From NCBI GenBank assembly GCA_902796425.1, contig CADBPC010000110.1, forward strand, positions 1-64,000: a DNA stretch of 64,000 bases. Direction: 5' to 3'. Position numbers and translations under genes: made by a program. This DNA comes from an uncultured Lachnospiraceae bacterium. Its GTDB lineage: Bacteria > Bacillota > Clostridia > Lachnospirales > Lachnospiraceae. A model generated the notes under the pieces. That model was not told the DNA's origin and ran no database searches. It saw nothing but the letters and a program-made list of their open reading frames with translations. Shown here piece by piece: positions 43,586 to 52,589 of the stretch (positions are counted from its first letter, which is position 1; the number at the start of each line of letters is the position of its first letter).

Positions 43586-44242
43586 TCAGCTGCCTAGCCC
43601 GGGGCTGTCCTGCTCCAGGGCGTGGCGGCAGATATCCTTGAGACAGCACCTGTCGCACTGCGGCCTTCTGGCGATGCAGACTGCCCGGCCGTGGAGCACA
43701 AAACGGTGGCAGAGATCGTTCCCCTCTTCGGGAGGGACGATTTTCCACAGAGCCTTCTCGACCTTTGCGGGCTCCTTTATATCATCCACAAGACCGATGA
43801 GATTGCAAAGACGGATGCAGTGCGTATCTGTAACAATGGCGGGCTTTCCGAAGACATCTCCCATGATGAGGTTCGCGCTCTTCCTCCCTACGCCGGGGAG
43901 GGACAAAAGCGTTTCAAAATCATCGGGAACCTTATCGTCGTACTGTTCGTGCAGGATCTTCATACACGCGGATATGTCGCGGGCCTTGCTCCTTCCGAGG
44001 CCGCAGGGACGCACAATCTCCTCGATCTCGGACACATCGGCGTCCGCCAGAGCCGCCACGGTCGGGAATTTTGCGTACAGCAGGGGCGTCGTCATGTCGA
44101 CACGCGCGTCGGTGCACTGTGCGGCGAGCCGTACACTGACCAGCAGCTGCCATGCCTTATCGTAAGAGAGCGTGCAGTGCGCTGCGGGATATTCCGCTTT
44201 AAGGCGTGAGATCACTTCGAGTGCCAGCTGTTTTTTATCCAT
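43586..44242 (-). CDS. nth: Endonuclease III
   Basis: A 218-residue base-excision-repair glycosylase/AP lyase for oxidised pyrimidines. The helix-hairpin-helix LPGVGRKSAN holds the catalytic Lys121, and Asp139 in VTDTH completes the active site. The C-terminal 4Fe-4S ligand spacing Cys-x6-Cys-x2-Cys-x5-Cys is exact. It lies 4 bases after the MgtC-like gene on the same strand and is followed by trmD. Confidence 0.96.
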   Translation of the reverse strand: MDKKQLALEVISRLKAEYPAAHCTLSYDKAWQLLVSVRLAAQCTDARVDMTTPLLYAKFPTVAALADADVSEIEEIVRPCGLGRSKARDISACMKILHEQYDDKVPDDFETLLSLPGVGRKSANLIMGDVFGKPAIVTDTHCIRLCNLIGLVDDIKEPAKVEKALWKIVPPEEGNDLCHRFVLHGRAVCIARRPQCDRCCLKDICRHALEQDSPGLGS

Positions 44243-44246
44243 ATCA

Positions 44247-44987
44247 TTAATTCATTTCTTCGATGAAAACAATATAATCAAGAGATCCGAGCGCATCGAT
44301 AATCTCTTTATGACTCTTATACTTCTTCAGCTCTGTGCTGCTGATCGTGAAGGAGACGGAATAGACACTGATTCCGGAGCCGGCGTACGCCGGATTGAGT
44401 TCAATATCATCGATCCGCATTCCGAGTTTTCGGATTGTGGCGGAAAAGGAGGGGAGATACTGACCGGATTTCAGCTCAAGATGAACTTCGAAATGATTGG
44501 ATTTGTCCTTCAGGTAACCCTCCAGGGCGGGCAATACCGAGAGATTGAACAGCATTGCGGCGAAAAGGCACAGCGAAGCAGTATAGAGTCCGATTCCGAT
44601 CGCTGCGCCGCATACGCCTGTTGACCAGAGAACAGCGGCTGTCGTAAGGCCCCGGATCTGTGTCCTTGAATTAAAAAGGATGGAGTAGCCGCTGATTACG
44701 GCGGCGCCGAGAATCACCATGCCGGTGATAAAGAACTGTCCGCTGCCGTAGGTTTCAAGGATAAAAATATCCAGCATGCCGGCAGCGCACCCTGTAAGCG
44801 CGACGGCAATAAAAGTCCGAAGCCCCGCGGAATGCCGCTTGCTGGAGCGCTCCCACCCGATGACAGCCGAGAGAACCAGCGTCAGAATTACGCGGAAAAG
44901 GACTGCCGGCATGTTGATATGCATCGACCACGGGCCTAAAAGGCGGGCAAGTAAATCTGGACTGAGAACCATCTGGGACGGATTCAT
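44247..44987 (-). CDS. MgtC/SapB family membrane protein
   Basis: A 246-residue protein. Its N-terminal 150 residues contain about five helices with the MgtC/SapB signature: VIGWERSSKRHSAGLRTFIAVALTG near residue 42, and TTAAVLWSTGVCGAAIGIGLY near residue 115. The C-terminal 90 residues are a soluble ACT-like domain. MgtC relatives are linked to magnesium stress and inhibition of the F-ATPase; the role in commensal Firmicutes is unknown. It is co-directional with the neighbouring flippase-like gene (19-base gap). Confidence 0.88.
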   Translation of the reverse strand: MNPSQMVLSPDLLARLLGPWSMHINMPAVLFRVILTLVLSAVIGWERSSKRHSAGLRTFIAVALTGCAAGMLDIFILETYGSGQFFITGMVILGAAVISGYSILFNSRTQIRGLTTAAVLWSTGVCGAAIGIGLYTASLCLFAAMLFNLSVLPALEGYLKDKSNHFEVHLELKSGQYLPSFSATIRKLGMRIDDIELNPAYAGSGISVYSVSFTISSTELKKYKSHKEIIDALGSLDYIVFIEEMN

Positions 44988-45006
44988 GGCAGCGGCTTCC
45001 CTTTCA

Positions 45007-46056
45007 TTAGCGCTTCATCCGGAAGGAGAAATACAGGCGGCGTCTGTGGATATATCCGATAAGGACAATCAGAAGGCTCACCAGCACACAGACATAGAAG
45101 GACAGGCCGCGGGAGAGGAGCTCGAGCTGAATAGCTTCCTGCTTGTCCAGGACCGCATGGAGACCGTCGATCAGCAGATAGTCGGCAAAGCCCATTCCGC
45201 CGGGAACGGGGACCCACATGGAGCCGATCGCGGAGAAAACCTGCGTCACGAAAACCGGTACGGCGTTTTTTGTGACGCCGCCGGTTGCAAGGTACACCAG
45301 AGGGGTTACCAGCTGCTGGACGAGACGCTGAAGGAGATTGAGCTCATAGATGGCAAAGAGCATATAGCCGTTGCTCTTCATAAGACCGACGGAGTCGCTG
45401 TAGTCTGTGATGACCTTGCGGTAGCGGTCGGTCCAGTATTCCTTTCTCTTGATGATATTCTTTTTATGCAGCCAGCCGATCACCTGGGCGCCCTTTTTGA
45501 AAATCCATTCCGCCTTGCTGAGAAGAATGATGAAAAAGGCGGTGATCCCGGCGAGCGCAAGATACCCGAGAAGGATCAGGAGCTTTGAGAGGATAGAGAA
45601 TCCGAGGAAAACAGACGGATCCATAAAAAGGCAGACCAGGCCCAGGGTCATGGTTGCGAGCGTATGCATGATCAGGAAAACAAGAAGAAGGGCGGAGGCG
45701 ACGCCGATGGGAACGCCGTCCCTTGCCATGAACCAGGCGCAGACAGGCTGACCGCCCGTCGCGGAGGGCGTGATCGCCGAGCAGTAGATGTCGGCCGCGC
45801 TGTAGACGAGAACCTCGCCCTGTTTTTTCTTATAGCCGGACTCCCGCAGAAGACAGTAAATGGCTTCTGCCTCAAACCATATATAGCCGAACATGCAGAG
45901 GGCAGCCCAGAAAAGGAGCTTCTTTTTCGCCCCCGCGAGCACATCCAGAAGATCGGAAAACGTGATTTCCTTACTGTATGAAAGGACGGACAGGATGGAA
46001 ACAGCTGCTAAAAGAACCGTGATGACTGTCCAGATTATCTGATTTTTCTTTTTCAA
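45007..46056 (-). CDS. Flippase-like/lysylphosphatidylglycerol synthase TM-region family protein
   Basis: A 349-residue membrane protein with eight or so helices, of the UPF0104/YbhN group that also forms the membrane half of MprF. Conserved segments are SAITPSATGGQPVCAWF near residue 95 and VPVPGGMGFADYLL near residue 287. The MprF-type synthase domain is absent, so it likely moves a lipid or polyprenyl-linked substrate across the membrane rather than aminoacylating it. It is the first gene of the leftward block running to 38793. Confidence 0.85.
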   Translation of the reverse strand: MKKKNQIIWTVITVLLAAVSILSVLSYSKEITFSDLLDVLAGAKKKLLFWAALCMFGYIWFEAEAIYCLLRESGYKKKQGEVLVYSAADIYCSAITPSATGGQPVCAWFMARDGVPIGVASALLLVFLIMHTLATMTLGLVCLFMDPSVFLGFSILSKLLILLGYLALAGITAFFIILLSKAEWIFKKGAQVIGWLHKKNIIKRKEYWTDRYRKVITDYSDSVGLMKSNGYMLFAIYELNLLQRLVQQLVTPLVYLATGGVTKNAVPVFVTQVFSAIGSMWVPVPGGMGFADYLLIDGLHAVLDKQEAIQLELLSRGLSFYVCVLVSLLIVLIGYIHRRRLYFSFRMKR

Positions 46057-46222
46057 TATGTTTCTCTCTTATCAGGCACCCCGCCGGGGCCCCGGAAACG
46101 GGCCAAAGCAGGCAGGGGGAGGCAGTTACAGGTTAACCCTGAGTATAAGGGATTGGGAGGCATTGTGCAAATCACAGAACATTAAAAAAAGATGAAAATA
46201 ATGGAATCCGCGAGGAAATGGC

Positions 46223-46251
46223 TGTACAATTCGAAAGTAACGAATTATACA
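46223..46251 (+). promoter_or_regulatory. Promoter overlapped by an inverted repeat, upstream of the acyltransferase operon
   Basis: TGTACA (46223-46228) and TATACA (46246-46251) with a 17-base spacer are promoter-like. GTACAATTCG (46224-46233) and CGAATTATAC (46241-46250) form an inverted repeat with one mismatch over the same bases, so a dimeric regulator could block the promoter. Confidence 0.5.
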
Positions 46252-46273
46252 GGGAAAGCATGGTAAACCTTAA

Positions 46274-47617
46274 ATGAAACAGACTTCGAACTGGTACAGA
46301 CTTGATAATGCGGCGACCATGGTGCCCTCGACGACCAAAGGCGCCGATACAAGAGTATTCCGCATCGTATGTGAGCTGAAGGAGGAGATCGATCCGGAGA
46401 TCCTCCAGTATGCGCTCGACCGGTCGGTGAGAGAGTATCCCCACCTCAATGTCGCCTTAAGGAAAGGCCTCTTCTGGTATTACCTGGACCCGATCCGGGA
46501 TACGGTAAGGGTGGAGGAGGATCACCTTCCCGTGTGCAGCGCGCTGTATTTTGAGGGCAGGAAGACGCTCCTTTACAGGGTGAGCTATTACGGGAAGAGA
46601 ATCAACCTGGAGATGTTCCACGCCCTCGCGGACGGCACTGGCGGCTTTGTTTTCATGAAGACCATTGTCCGCAACTACCTGTGCAAAAAGCATGATATTG
46701 TCTGCGACATCCCGCTGGACGAGCGGTCCTCGGCGCTGGAAAAGACAGACGACGCCTTCCGCCACTTCTACGAAAAGGAGGGCGAGAGGAAGCGCAGCCA
46801 GCTGGACGAGATGACCGCGACAAAGGCCTACCAGCTGCGGGGAGAGACGGATAAGAATCTCCAGCTCCACGCCCTTGAGGCAGTCGTCAGCGCAGGAGAC
46901 TTTATCGCGGCGGCGCACAAATACAATACAACCGCGGGGATCCTGGCAACCGCGCTCTTTATCCAGGCAATCCTGGAGGTGATGTCGGTCGCGGACTACA
47001 GCAGGCCGGTCGTCATCAGCGTACCCGTAAACCTGAGGCAGTATTTTCCCTCCGACACGACAAGGAACTTTTTCGGAGTCATCACGATTACCTATGAGGC
47101 AAAGGACTACGACGGCACGGTGGAGAGCATCCTGCCGAGGGTATCGGAGGAATTCGCCTCCCAGCTCTCCGAGGAGAAGCTCCGCGCCACGATGAATTCC
47201 TACGCGGCGCTCGAGCAGAACGTGATCGTAAAGCTCGCGCCGGTATTTCTCAAGGATATTGTGATCGGCAGGTACAACAAGAGCGCCAAAAAGGGCATCA
47301 CGGCCACCATGTCCAACCTCGGCAGGATGAAGGTGGAAAAGGAGCTGGAGCCGTATATCGACCATTTCACAGGACTCATGTCCTCACCGAACATGCAGGT
47401 CTGCTGCGTCTCCTTCGGCGACAAGATGGTATTCGGCGCGGTCAGCGCCTTCACGCAGCATACGATCATGAGGACCTTCCTTCGCGCGATGAAGACCATG
47501 GGGATCAGCGCCGAGGTCACGACGAACGATTTTAACGCGCCGGAGCCCGCAGGGGAAACCGCGGCGGCGAATTCAGAAGAAACGGAGGCGCAGGATGCAG
47601 TACTGTCCGAAATGTGA
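46274..47617 (+). CDS. Condensation/WES-type acyltransferase (alcohol acetyltransferase-like)
   Basis: A 447-residue protein of the CoA-dependent acyltransferase/condensation superfamily. The catalytic HxxxDG motif is FHALADGTGG (His116, Asp120, Gly121), and a second conserved region reads ISVPVNLRQYFPS near residue 250. Members transfer acyl groups to alcohols or amines, as in wax ester synthases and PapA proteins; the substrate here is unknown. No signal peptide is seen. Its 3' end overlaps the next gene by 23 bases. A promoter with an overlapping inverted repeat lies just upstream. Confidence 0.75.
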   Translation: MKQTSNWYRLDNAATMVPSTTKGADTRVFRIVCELKEEIDPEILQYALDRSVREYPHLNVALRKGLFWYYLDPIRDTVRVEEDHLPVCSALYFEGRKTLLYRVSYYGKRINLEMFHALADGTGGFVFMKTIVRNYLCKKHDIVCDIPLDERSSALEKTDDAFRHFYEKEGERKRSQLDEMTATKAYQLRGETDKNLQLHALEAVVSAGDFIAAAHKYNTTAGILATALFIQAILEVMSVADYSRPVVISVPVNLRQYFPSDTTRNFFGVITITYEAKDYDGTVESILPRVSEEFASQLSEEKLRATMNSYAALEQNVIVKLAPVFLKDIVIGRYNKSAKKGITATMSNLGRMKVEKELEPYIDHFTGLMSSPNMQVCCVSFGDKMVFGAVSAFTQHTIMRTFLRAMKTMGISAEVTTNDFNAPEPAGETAAANSEETEAQDAVLSEM

Positions 47618-48251
47618 AATAAAGATCCGGGGCAGCAAGGAGTGCTGCCCGCTGTGCCAGGGCCCTCTTTCCGGAGAGCCCGAGGGGACGGCCTTCCCGC
47701 AGATCGCGGAGAAGAAGTACAACGAGGTATCCCTCTTTAAGATTTCCACCTTCGCCCTTGTAGTCGTGGAGATCATACTGATGTCCGCAGGCGTCTTAAA
47801 CGGGTTTTCCAAGGGCCTCGGAATGGCGATGCTGATCATCTTCCTGGTCTGGGGGGATCTGTGGATCACGCAGTATTACCACTTTAATGTGCTCAAGATG
47901 GTGACCATTGAGGCCTATGTGCTGATGCTGACATGCGTCATTATTGACGCGGAGCTGACGGACATGATCTGGTCCGTCGAATGGGTTGTCCCGTTTGTTT
48001 TCCTGGGGCTGATCATTGTGACCTTCATCATCGCGGCGTCCATGAAGCTGACGCTGGAGGAATACGTCCTCTATCTTGTATTTGACGTGCTGTTCGCGCT
48101 CCTGCAGCTGATCCCGGTCGTCACCGGCGTCAACCGGCATCCGATCCCCGCGGTTGTCACAACAGCCCTTACGCTGATCCTTGGCGCGGCGGTGGTGATC
48201 TTCCGCCCGCAGGCGGTCAAAACCGCGTCCGACAAGTGGTTCAGCATGTAA
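47595..48251 (+). CDS. DUF6320-like membrane protein with N-terminal zinc ribbon
   Basis: A 218-residue protein. It begins with a four-cysteine zinc ribbon (CPKCE...CCPLC) in the first 25 residues. Six membrane helices follow in pairs, ending with a short cytoplasmic tail. The layout matches DUF6320, found next to acyltransferases of the type encoded upstream. Function unknown; it may anchor the acyltransferase or export its product. The start lies inside the acyltransferase gene (23-base overlap), which indicates coupled translation. Confidence 0.75.
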   Translation: MQYCPKCEIKIRGSKECCPLCQGPLSGEPEGTAFPQIAEKKYNEVSLFKISTFALVVVEIILMSAGVLNGFSKGLGMAMLIIFLVWGDLWITQYYHFNVLKMVTIEAYVLMLTCVIIDAELTDMIWSVEWVVPFVFLGLIIVTFIIAASMKLTLEEYVLYLVFDVLFALLQLIPVVTGVNRHPIPAVVTTALTLILGAAVVIFRPQAVKTASDKWFSM

Positions 48252-48272
48252 CGGTACGGAGAACAGGTATTT

Positions 48273-49613
48273 ATGTTCGGCAATAACGACAGCGGGCATT
48301 TCCTGCCGCATATCGATATCGAAGAGAACAGGACGCGCCGCCTGGAGCACCTGGGCGGGCTTGTTGAGAGCGCCGTTGCCGGCGGGATTGGAAGGGCAGG
48401 GCTCGAGGCTCCGGTGCTCTCGCCCGAAGAGGACGGAAGCCTCCAGCCGCAGGCCGGGGTCTGGTACCGTTATCCCGTGCCGGAGGGAATCTCCGGCGAC
48501 GGCTCGGAATACCATATCTATATTAAGAAGGGGAAAACAGACAGGCTGGTTCTTTTCTTTTCCGGGGGAGGCGTTGCCTGGAACGAGTATACGGCGGCAA
48601 GGCCCGTTACGGGAGGCAGGGTCGCCGCGGGTGAGCCGAACTACTACTGGAGTAATCTCCGCCCCTTTACGCAGGTCATGAATATCCATATCGGGATTAC
48701 GGAAAACGGATCAAGAAACCCCTTTTCCGACTGGAGCTTTGTCGTTATCACCTACGCGACGGGCGACCTGCACGTCGGCGACTCGCGCTGCAGCTACTGT
48801 GTCTCTGAGGACGGTGAAGACGAAAAAGGCGTGAAAGAGGGCGAAGACAGGGATCTAAAGAGTGTCCGCACGCTGTATTTCCACGGAAGGAAGAATGCGA
48901 GGGCGTCGCTTAAAATTGCGGCGTCGCTCTTTCCCTCGCCGGAAAAGCTCCTTGTCGCGGGGGATTCCGCGGGAGGCTTTGCCGTGCCCGCCTACGCCGG
49001 CGAGATCATGGATGAGTGGTTTCCGCGCTGCCCGGATGTGACCCTGTTTTCCGACAGCTCGCTGGTTCCGTGCAGCGACTGGCAGAGGATAGCAAGAGAT
49101 GTCTGGAAGGCCCCGGATGCGCTCTGGCAGGCCGCAGACGGCCCGGACCTTACGCTCGACTGGTACCGGATGTTCATGGAGAACCTGCGCGGACAGACGC
49201 CGGGCAGTTCGCGCGAAGGCAGGAATAACCGGAAAGGCGCTGCGGGCGCGAAAACCCTGCGCTGCCTGTATGCGAGCTCAACCCATGACTATCTTCTGAG
49301 CACCTATTATAATGATATAACGAACAAGATCTACGGGACGGACGCAAAGATCCAGGAGGCCTTTTATCATGAGCTGCAGGAGATGGTGCACTCCCTCCGT
49401 ATTCTCTGGAAGGACATTCCTCACGCCTTCTTTATCAATGACTGGAAGAACCTGAGGCGCCCGGGCGGCGGAACGGCCCATACGGCGGTCAGGGAGCCGC
49501 AGTACTATTTACCCGTAAAGGACGGCGCCACTATGGCAAAATGGCTATATGACGCCGTAAACGGCAGGGTCTATGACGTCGGCATAAGGCTCCTGCAGGA
49601 TGGAGATCAGTAA
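48273..49613 (+). CDS. Pectinacetylesterase-like alpha/beta hydrolase
   Basis: A 446-residue protein of the pectinacetylesterase (PAE/Notum) type. It shows LVLFFSGGGVAWN and AGDSAGGFA, where Ser232 is the expected nucleophile. It lacks a signal peptide, so it acts inside the cell unless exported in another way. An esterase beside an acyltransferase suggests that the operon both makes and removes an ester on the same or a related compound. It is 21 bases after the DUF6320 gene and 2 bases before DAHP synthase. Confidence 0.75.
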   Translation: MFGNNDSGHFLPHIDIEENRTRRLEHLGGLVESAVAGGIGRAGLEAPVLSPEEDGSLQPQAGVWYRYPVPEGISGDGSEYHIYIKKGKTDRLVLFFSGGGVAWNEYTAARPVTGGRVAAGEPNYYWSNLRPFTQVMNIHIGITENGSRNPFSDWSFVVITYATGDLHVGDSRCSYCVSEDGEDEKGVKEGEDRDLKSVRTLYFHGRKNARASLKIAASLFPSPEKLLVAGDSAGGFAVPAYAGEIMDEWFPRCPDVTLFSDSSLVPCSDWQRIARDVWKAPDALWQAADGPDLTLDWYRMFMENLRGQTPGSSREGRNNRKGAAGAKTLRCLYASSTHDYLLSTYYNDITNKIYGTDAKIQEAFYHELQEMVHSLRILWKDIPHAFFINDWKNLRRPGGGTAHTAVREPQYYLPVKDGATMAKWLYDAVNGRVYDVGIRLLQDGDQ

Positions 49614-49615
49614 CA

Positions 49616-50650
49616 ATGGAAATGCAGATGGAATTCATAAGAAAGCTCCCCACACCGAAGGAACTCAAGGAACAGTTCCCGGTCGGGGCGAAGGTTCAGA
49701 GGATCAAGGAGGACAGGGACAGGATTCTTGAGGATATCATCCTCGGCAGGGATAAGAGATTCCTTCTTATCATCGGCCCCTGCTCTGCGGACCGGGAGGA
49801 CGCGGTCCTCGACTATATGACAAGGCTTGCCGGGGTCCAGGAGAAGGTGAAGGAAAAGATATTTATCGTCCCCAGAGTCTATACGAACAAGCCGAGGACC
49901 AAGGGCGTCGGCTACAAGGGAATGCTCCACCAGCCCGATCCCACGAGGGAAGAAGATATGCTGGCGGGCATCATCGCCATCCGGCAGATGCACACAAGAG
50001 TCGTCAGCCAGACCGGCTTTACCTGCGCCGAGGAGATGCTCTATCCGGAAAACCACCGGTATCTCTCGGATCTTCTGGCCTATGTCGCGGTCGGCGCGCG
50101 CTCCGTGGAGGACCAGCTGCACCGGATCGTGGCGAGCGGCATCGGGATTCCCGCAGGAATGAAGAATCCGACGAGCGGCGATATCGAGGTCATGATGAAT
50201 TCCATACAGGCGGCCCAGAGCCCCCAGAAATTCCTTTACAGAGGGTGGGAGGTCAAGACGACGGGCAATCCCATGACGCACGCGATCCTTCGGGGCTATA
50301 CGGACCGGTACGGGCGCAGCATGCCCAACTATCACTATGAGGACCTGAGAAACCTCCTCGACGAGTATGAGGCAAGGGGGCTTGAAAACCCGGCGGTCAT
50401 CGTGGATACCAACCACGCCAATTCCGGGAAGCGGTATCTGGAGCAGATCCGCATCGCAAAGGATGTCATGCACAGCATGCATGTCAACCCGGACCTTCGC
50501 AGCCTTGTAAAGGGCCTTATGATTGAGAGCTACCTCCTGGACGGCTGCCAGAAGCCGGGAGAGGGAGAATACGGCAAATCCATAACGGATCCCTGCCTTG
50601 GCTGGGAAAAATCAGAGCGCCTGATCCTGGAGCTCGCAGACCAGCTGTGA
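49616..50650 (+). CDS. 3-deoxy-7-phosphoheptulonate (DAHP) synthase
   Basis: A 344-residue class I (AroFGH-type) enzyme that joins PEP and erythrose 4-phosphate, the entry step of the shikimate pathway. Motifs include LLIIGPCSADREDAVLDYM, PRTKGVGYKG and VIVDTNHANSGKRY. It is complete and of standard length. The other shikimate genes are not here. It follows the esterase gene by 2 bases and so appears to ride on that operon. Whether this serves the operon's chemistry or is chance placement is unclear. Confidence 0.94.
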   Translation: MEMQMEFIRKLPTPKELKEQFPVGAKVQRIKEDRDRILEDIILGRDKRFLLIIGPCSADREDAVLDYMTRLAGVQEKVKEKIFIVPRVYTNKPRTKGVGYKGMLHQPDPTREEDMLAGIIAIRQMHTRVVSQTGFTCAEEMLYPENHRYLSDLLAYVAVGARSVEDQLHRIVASGIGIPAGMKNPTSGDIEVMMNSIQAAQSPQKFLYRGWEVKTTGNPMTHAILRGYTDRYGRSMPNYHYEDLRNLLDEYEARGLENPAVIVDTNHANSGKRYLEQIRIAKDVMHSMHVNPDLRSLVKGLMIESYLLDGCQKPGEGEYGKSITDPCLGWEKSERLILELADQL

Positions 50651-50741
50651 CAGGGCTGTATCCCGCCGGACGACCCTCAGCAGGATCCGCCGCGGGCAGG
50701 TGCGGCATTTCGGAAAACAGAGAACAGAGAAAGGACACGAT

Positions 50742-51173
50742 ATGATGGATTATGAGGCGATGATCGCCGACAGAAACGAACACAATGTATTCGCGAAGGT
50801 CAACGGTATCAATATCGTATACTGCGAAGAGGGACATTCGATCGTGGAGATGACGGTCACCCCGAGCTCTCTGAACCCGATCGGCTCGGTCCACGGGGGC
50901 TGTCTTTACACGATGGCGGACGTGGCTGCGGGATCCGCCGCGGCGAGCTACGGCACGGTCTGCACGACGGTCGACAGCAGCTTTTATTACATGAACCCCG
51001 GCCTGAACTGCAAAACGGTGGTCGCCGAGGCGACGGTTTTAAAGCGGGGCAGAAGGGTCCTTGTCATCGACGTCAAGGTGCGCAGCGATAAGGGGACCGT
51101 CCTGTGCTCGGGCATGTTTACCTATATGCCCGTCCACCAGCCGGCGGAGGATCCGGAGAAGTCCGGCCGCTGA
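50742..51173 (+). CDS. PaaI-type hotdog thioesterase
   Basis: A 143-residue single hotdog-domain protein. NPIGSVHGGCLYTMADVAAG is the conserved helix region of the PaaI/YbgC group, which hydrolyses acyl-CoA or aryl-CoA thioesters. I chose the ATG at 50742, where AAAGGA lies 7 bases upstream, over an earlier in-frame ATG at 50700. It lies 91 bases after DAHP synthase and converges with a minus-strand gene only 7 bases away. The substrate is unknown. Confidence 0.88.
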   Translation: MMDYEAMIADRNEHNVFAKVNGINIVYCEEGHSIVEMTVTPSSLNPIGSVHGGCLYTMADVAAGSAAASYGTVCTTVDSSFYYMNPGLNCKTVVAEATVLKRGRRVLVIDVKVRSDKGTVLCSGMFTYMPVHQPAEDPEKSGR

Positions 51174-51180
51174 CCCACTG

Positions 51181-51918
51181 TTACGGAGGGGACATCAGAC
51201 AGCGGATATATGAGAGACACTCGTCCAGCCGGGCGGTATTCGCGATGATCCCAAGATAGACGCTGCCGTCAAAGCCGGCGCCTTTAATTACGGGAAACTG
51301 ATTAATTTCGATACAGTTTTCTGCTCCGGCGGTATCATAGATGCGTTCGTCCGTCAGGTTCAGTTCCCGGTCAATCCGGTTGTCTTCAAGGACGACGCTG
51401 TTTTCACGGATATAGGGGGCAAGGCCCTCTAAAAGCTCCGGGTCGCGCTCCGAAAGGACTTCGGTAAGATCCAGGAGGTATCCCCGCCCCGAGAACCATT
51501 CGCAGGCCTCTTTGTTCATAATGACAAGGTCCAGGTTTCCCGCCTGGATGGCTCCCATGATTTTGATGGAGGAGGCGTACGCGTATTCGTGGTTTTCTGC
51601 AGAGGCGTCATCCGACACGTACAGATTGGCGTAAAGGGCGACCGGGCCTGTTTTCCCGCCTGTCTCATCTGCAAAGATATCCTTTGTAAGGACGGCGGTG
51701 AGATCCTCTCCTGCCGAGATATTAACCAGCCCGGCATACAGGACGGGTTCCTTTTTAAAGAAGATGGCGGAGATCAGGGAAAACGCCGCGACAAGCGCAA
51801 TGACTGCCAGGACAATTTCGAAACGGTAATAGGACAGGACATAGTCTGCCTTCTGTATAAGGTTCATATTATGAAAGGCTGCTCTGTGAGCAGCTTTTTC
51901 TTCTGCAGATAATTTCAT
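51181..51918 (-). CDS. Membrane-anchored protein of unknown function in the fructoside locus
   Basis: A 245-residue protein with a short cytoplasmic N-terminus (MKLSAEEKAAHRAAFHNMN), one membrane helix at about residues 33-53, and an outer domain of about 190 residues. No enzyme motif is visible. The outer domain contains AGNLDLVIMNKEACEWFSGRGYLLDLTEV, which has the feel of a periplasmic binding fold, but I cannot assign it. It overlaps the DUF624 gene by 4 bases, so it belongs to the regulator's operon. Confidence 0.65.
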   Translation of the reverse strand: MKLSAEEKAAHRAAFHNMNLIQKADYVLSYYRFEIVLAVIALVAAFSLISAIFFKKEPVLYAGLVNISAGEDLTAVLTKDIFADETGGKTGPVALYANLYVSDDASAENHEYAYASSIKIMGAIQAGNLDLVIMNKEACEWFSGRGYLLDLTEVLSERDPELLEGLAPYIRENSVVLEDNRIDRELNLTDERIYDTAGAENCIEINQFPVIKGAGFDGSVYLGIIANTARLDECLSYIRCLMSPP

Positions 51919-52589
51919 GGCTGCTGCCCGATGCCTTCGGACTCCTCCGTCTCTTCCTGCTCTTCCGGATGAAAAGAGCAGGCTTCAATTACCCCGCCGA
52001 GCAAATATGCGCTGATCATTGCGCACAGGCCTTCTCCGAAAATGATAAGCGGTGTGAAGATGCTTATGACGGCAAAAGCCATCGCAAAGTGCACGGCGAA
52101 TACGAGAATCGTGGCGAACAGATAATGTGTCCCTATCAGGAAGGAATTTTTCAGCAGTTCCCTGCCGGTATTGACTACACTGGCAGTCAGGGGAAAGATG
52201 TAGATCAGTACGATTGTGTACATGACGGCGGCGGCGATAACGAGAGCCATGACCATCGTCCAGAAGATCGCGGCGGGCCCTGACGCGGCTCTCCTGAGAT
52301 GGTAGAGAATGTAAATATCACCGCCCAGAAAGATCCCCGCGCCCAGCATGACCAGCCACAGTCCGGTAGCCTGCCGGAAATTTTCGCGGAAGGACCGGAA
52401 AAACATGGCGGTCACATTTCCTTCCTCTCCTTTGACTACCTTAAAGCAGACATAATACAGCGCTGTGGTGGCTGCGCCCGCGGTCACAATCGGAAGAGAG
52501 CAGATAAACCACAGGATATTCAGCCAGCAGCTGTAGCAGAGTTTGAGCAGGAGCTGGCTGAACCTGCTTTCATAGGAAAAAAGCTTCAT
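51915..52589 (-). CDS. DUF624 (YesL-like) membrane protein
   Basis: A 224-residue protein with five or six membrane helices. Its N-terminus (LLLKLCYSCWLNILWFICSLPIVTAG) is the diagnostic part of DUF624. These proteins are regularly found next to sugar ABC transporters and hydrolases in Firmicutes (YesL in Bacillus), but their role is not known. It overlaps lacI-type and membrane-protein genes by 4 bases on each side (ATGA), so all three are translated together. Confidence 0.9.
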   Translation of the reverse strand: MKLFSYESRFSQLLLKLCYSCWLNILWFICSLPIVTAGAATTALYYVCFKVVKGEEGNVTAMFFRSFRENFRQATGLWLVMLGAGIFLGGDIYILYHLRRAASGPAAIFWTMVMALVIAAAVMYTIVLIYIFPLTASVVNTGRELLKNSFLIGTHYLFATILVFAVHFAMAFAVISIFTPLIIFGEGLCAMISAYLLGGVIEACSFHPEEQEETEESEGIGQQP

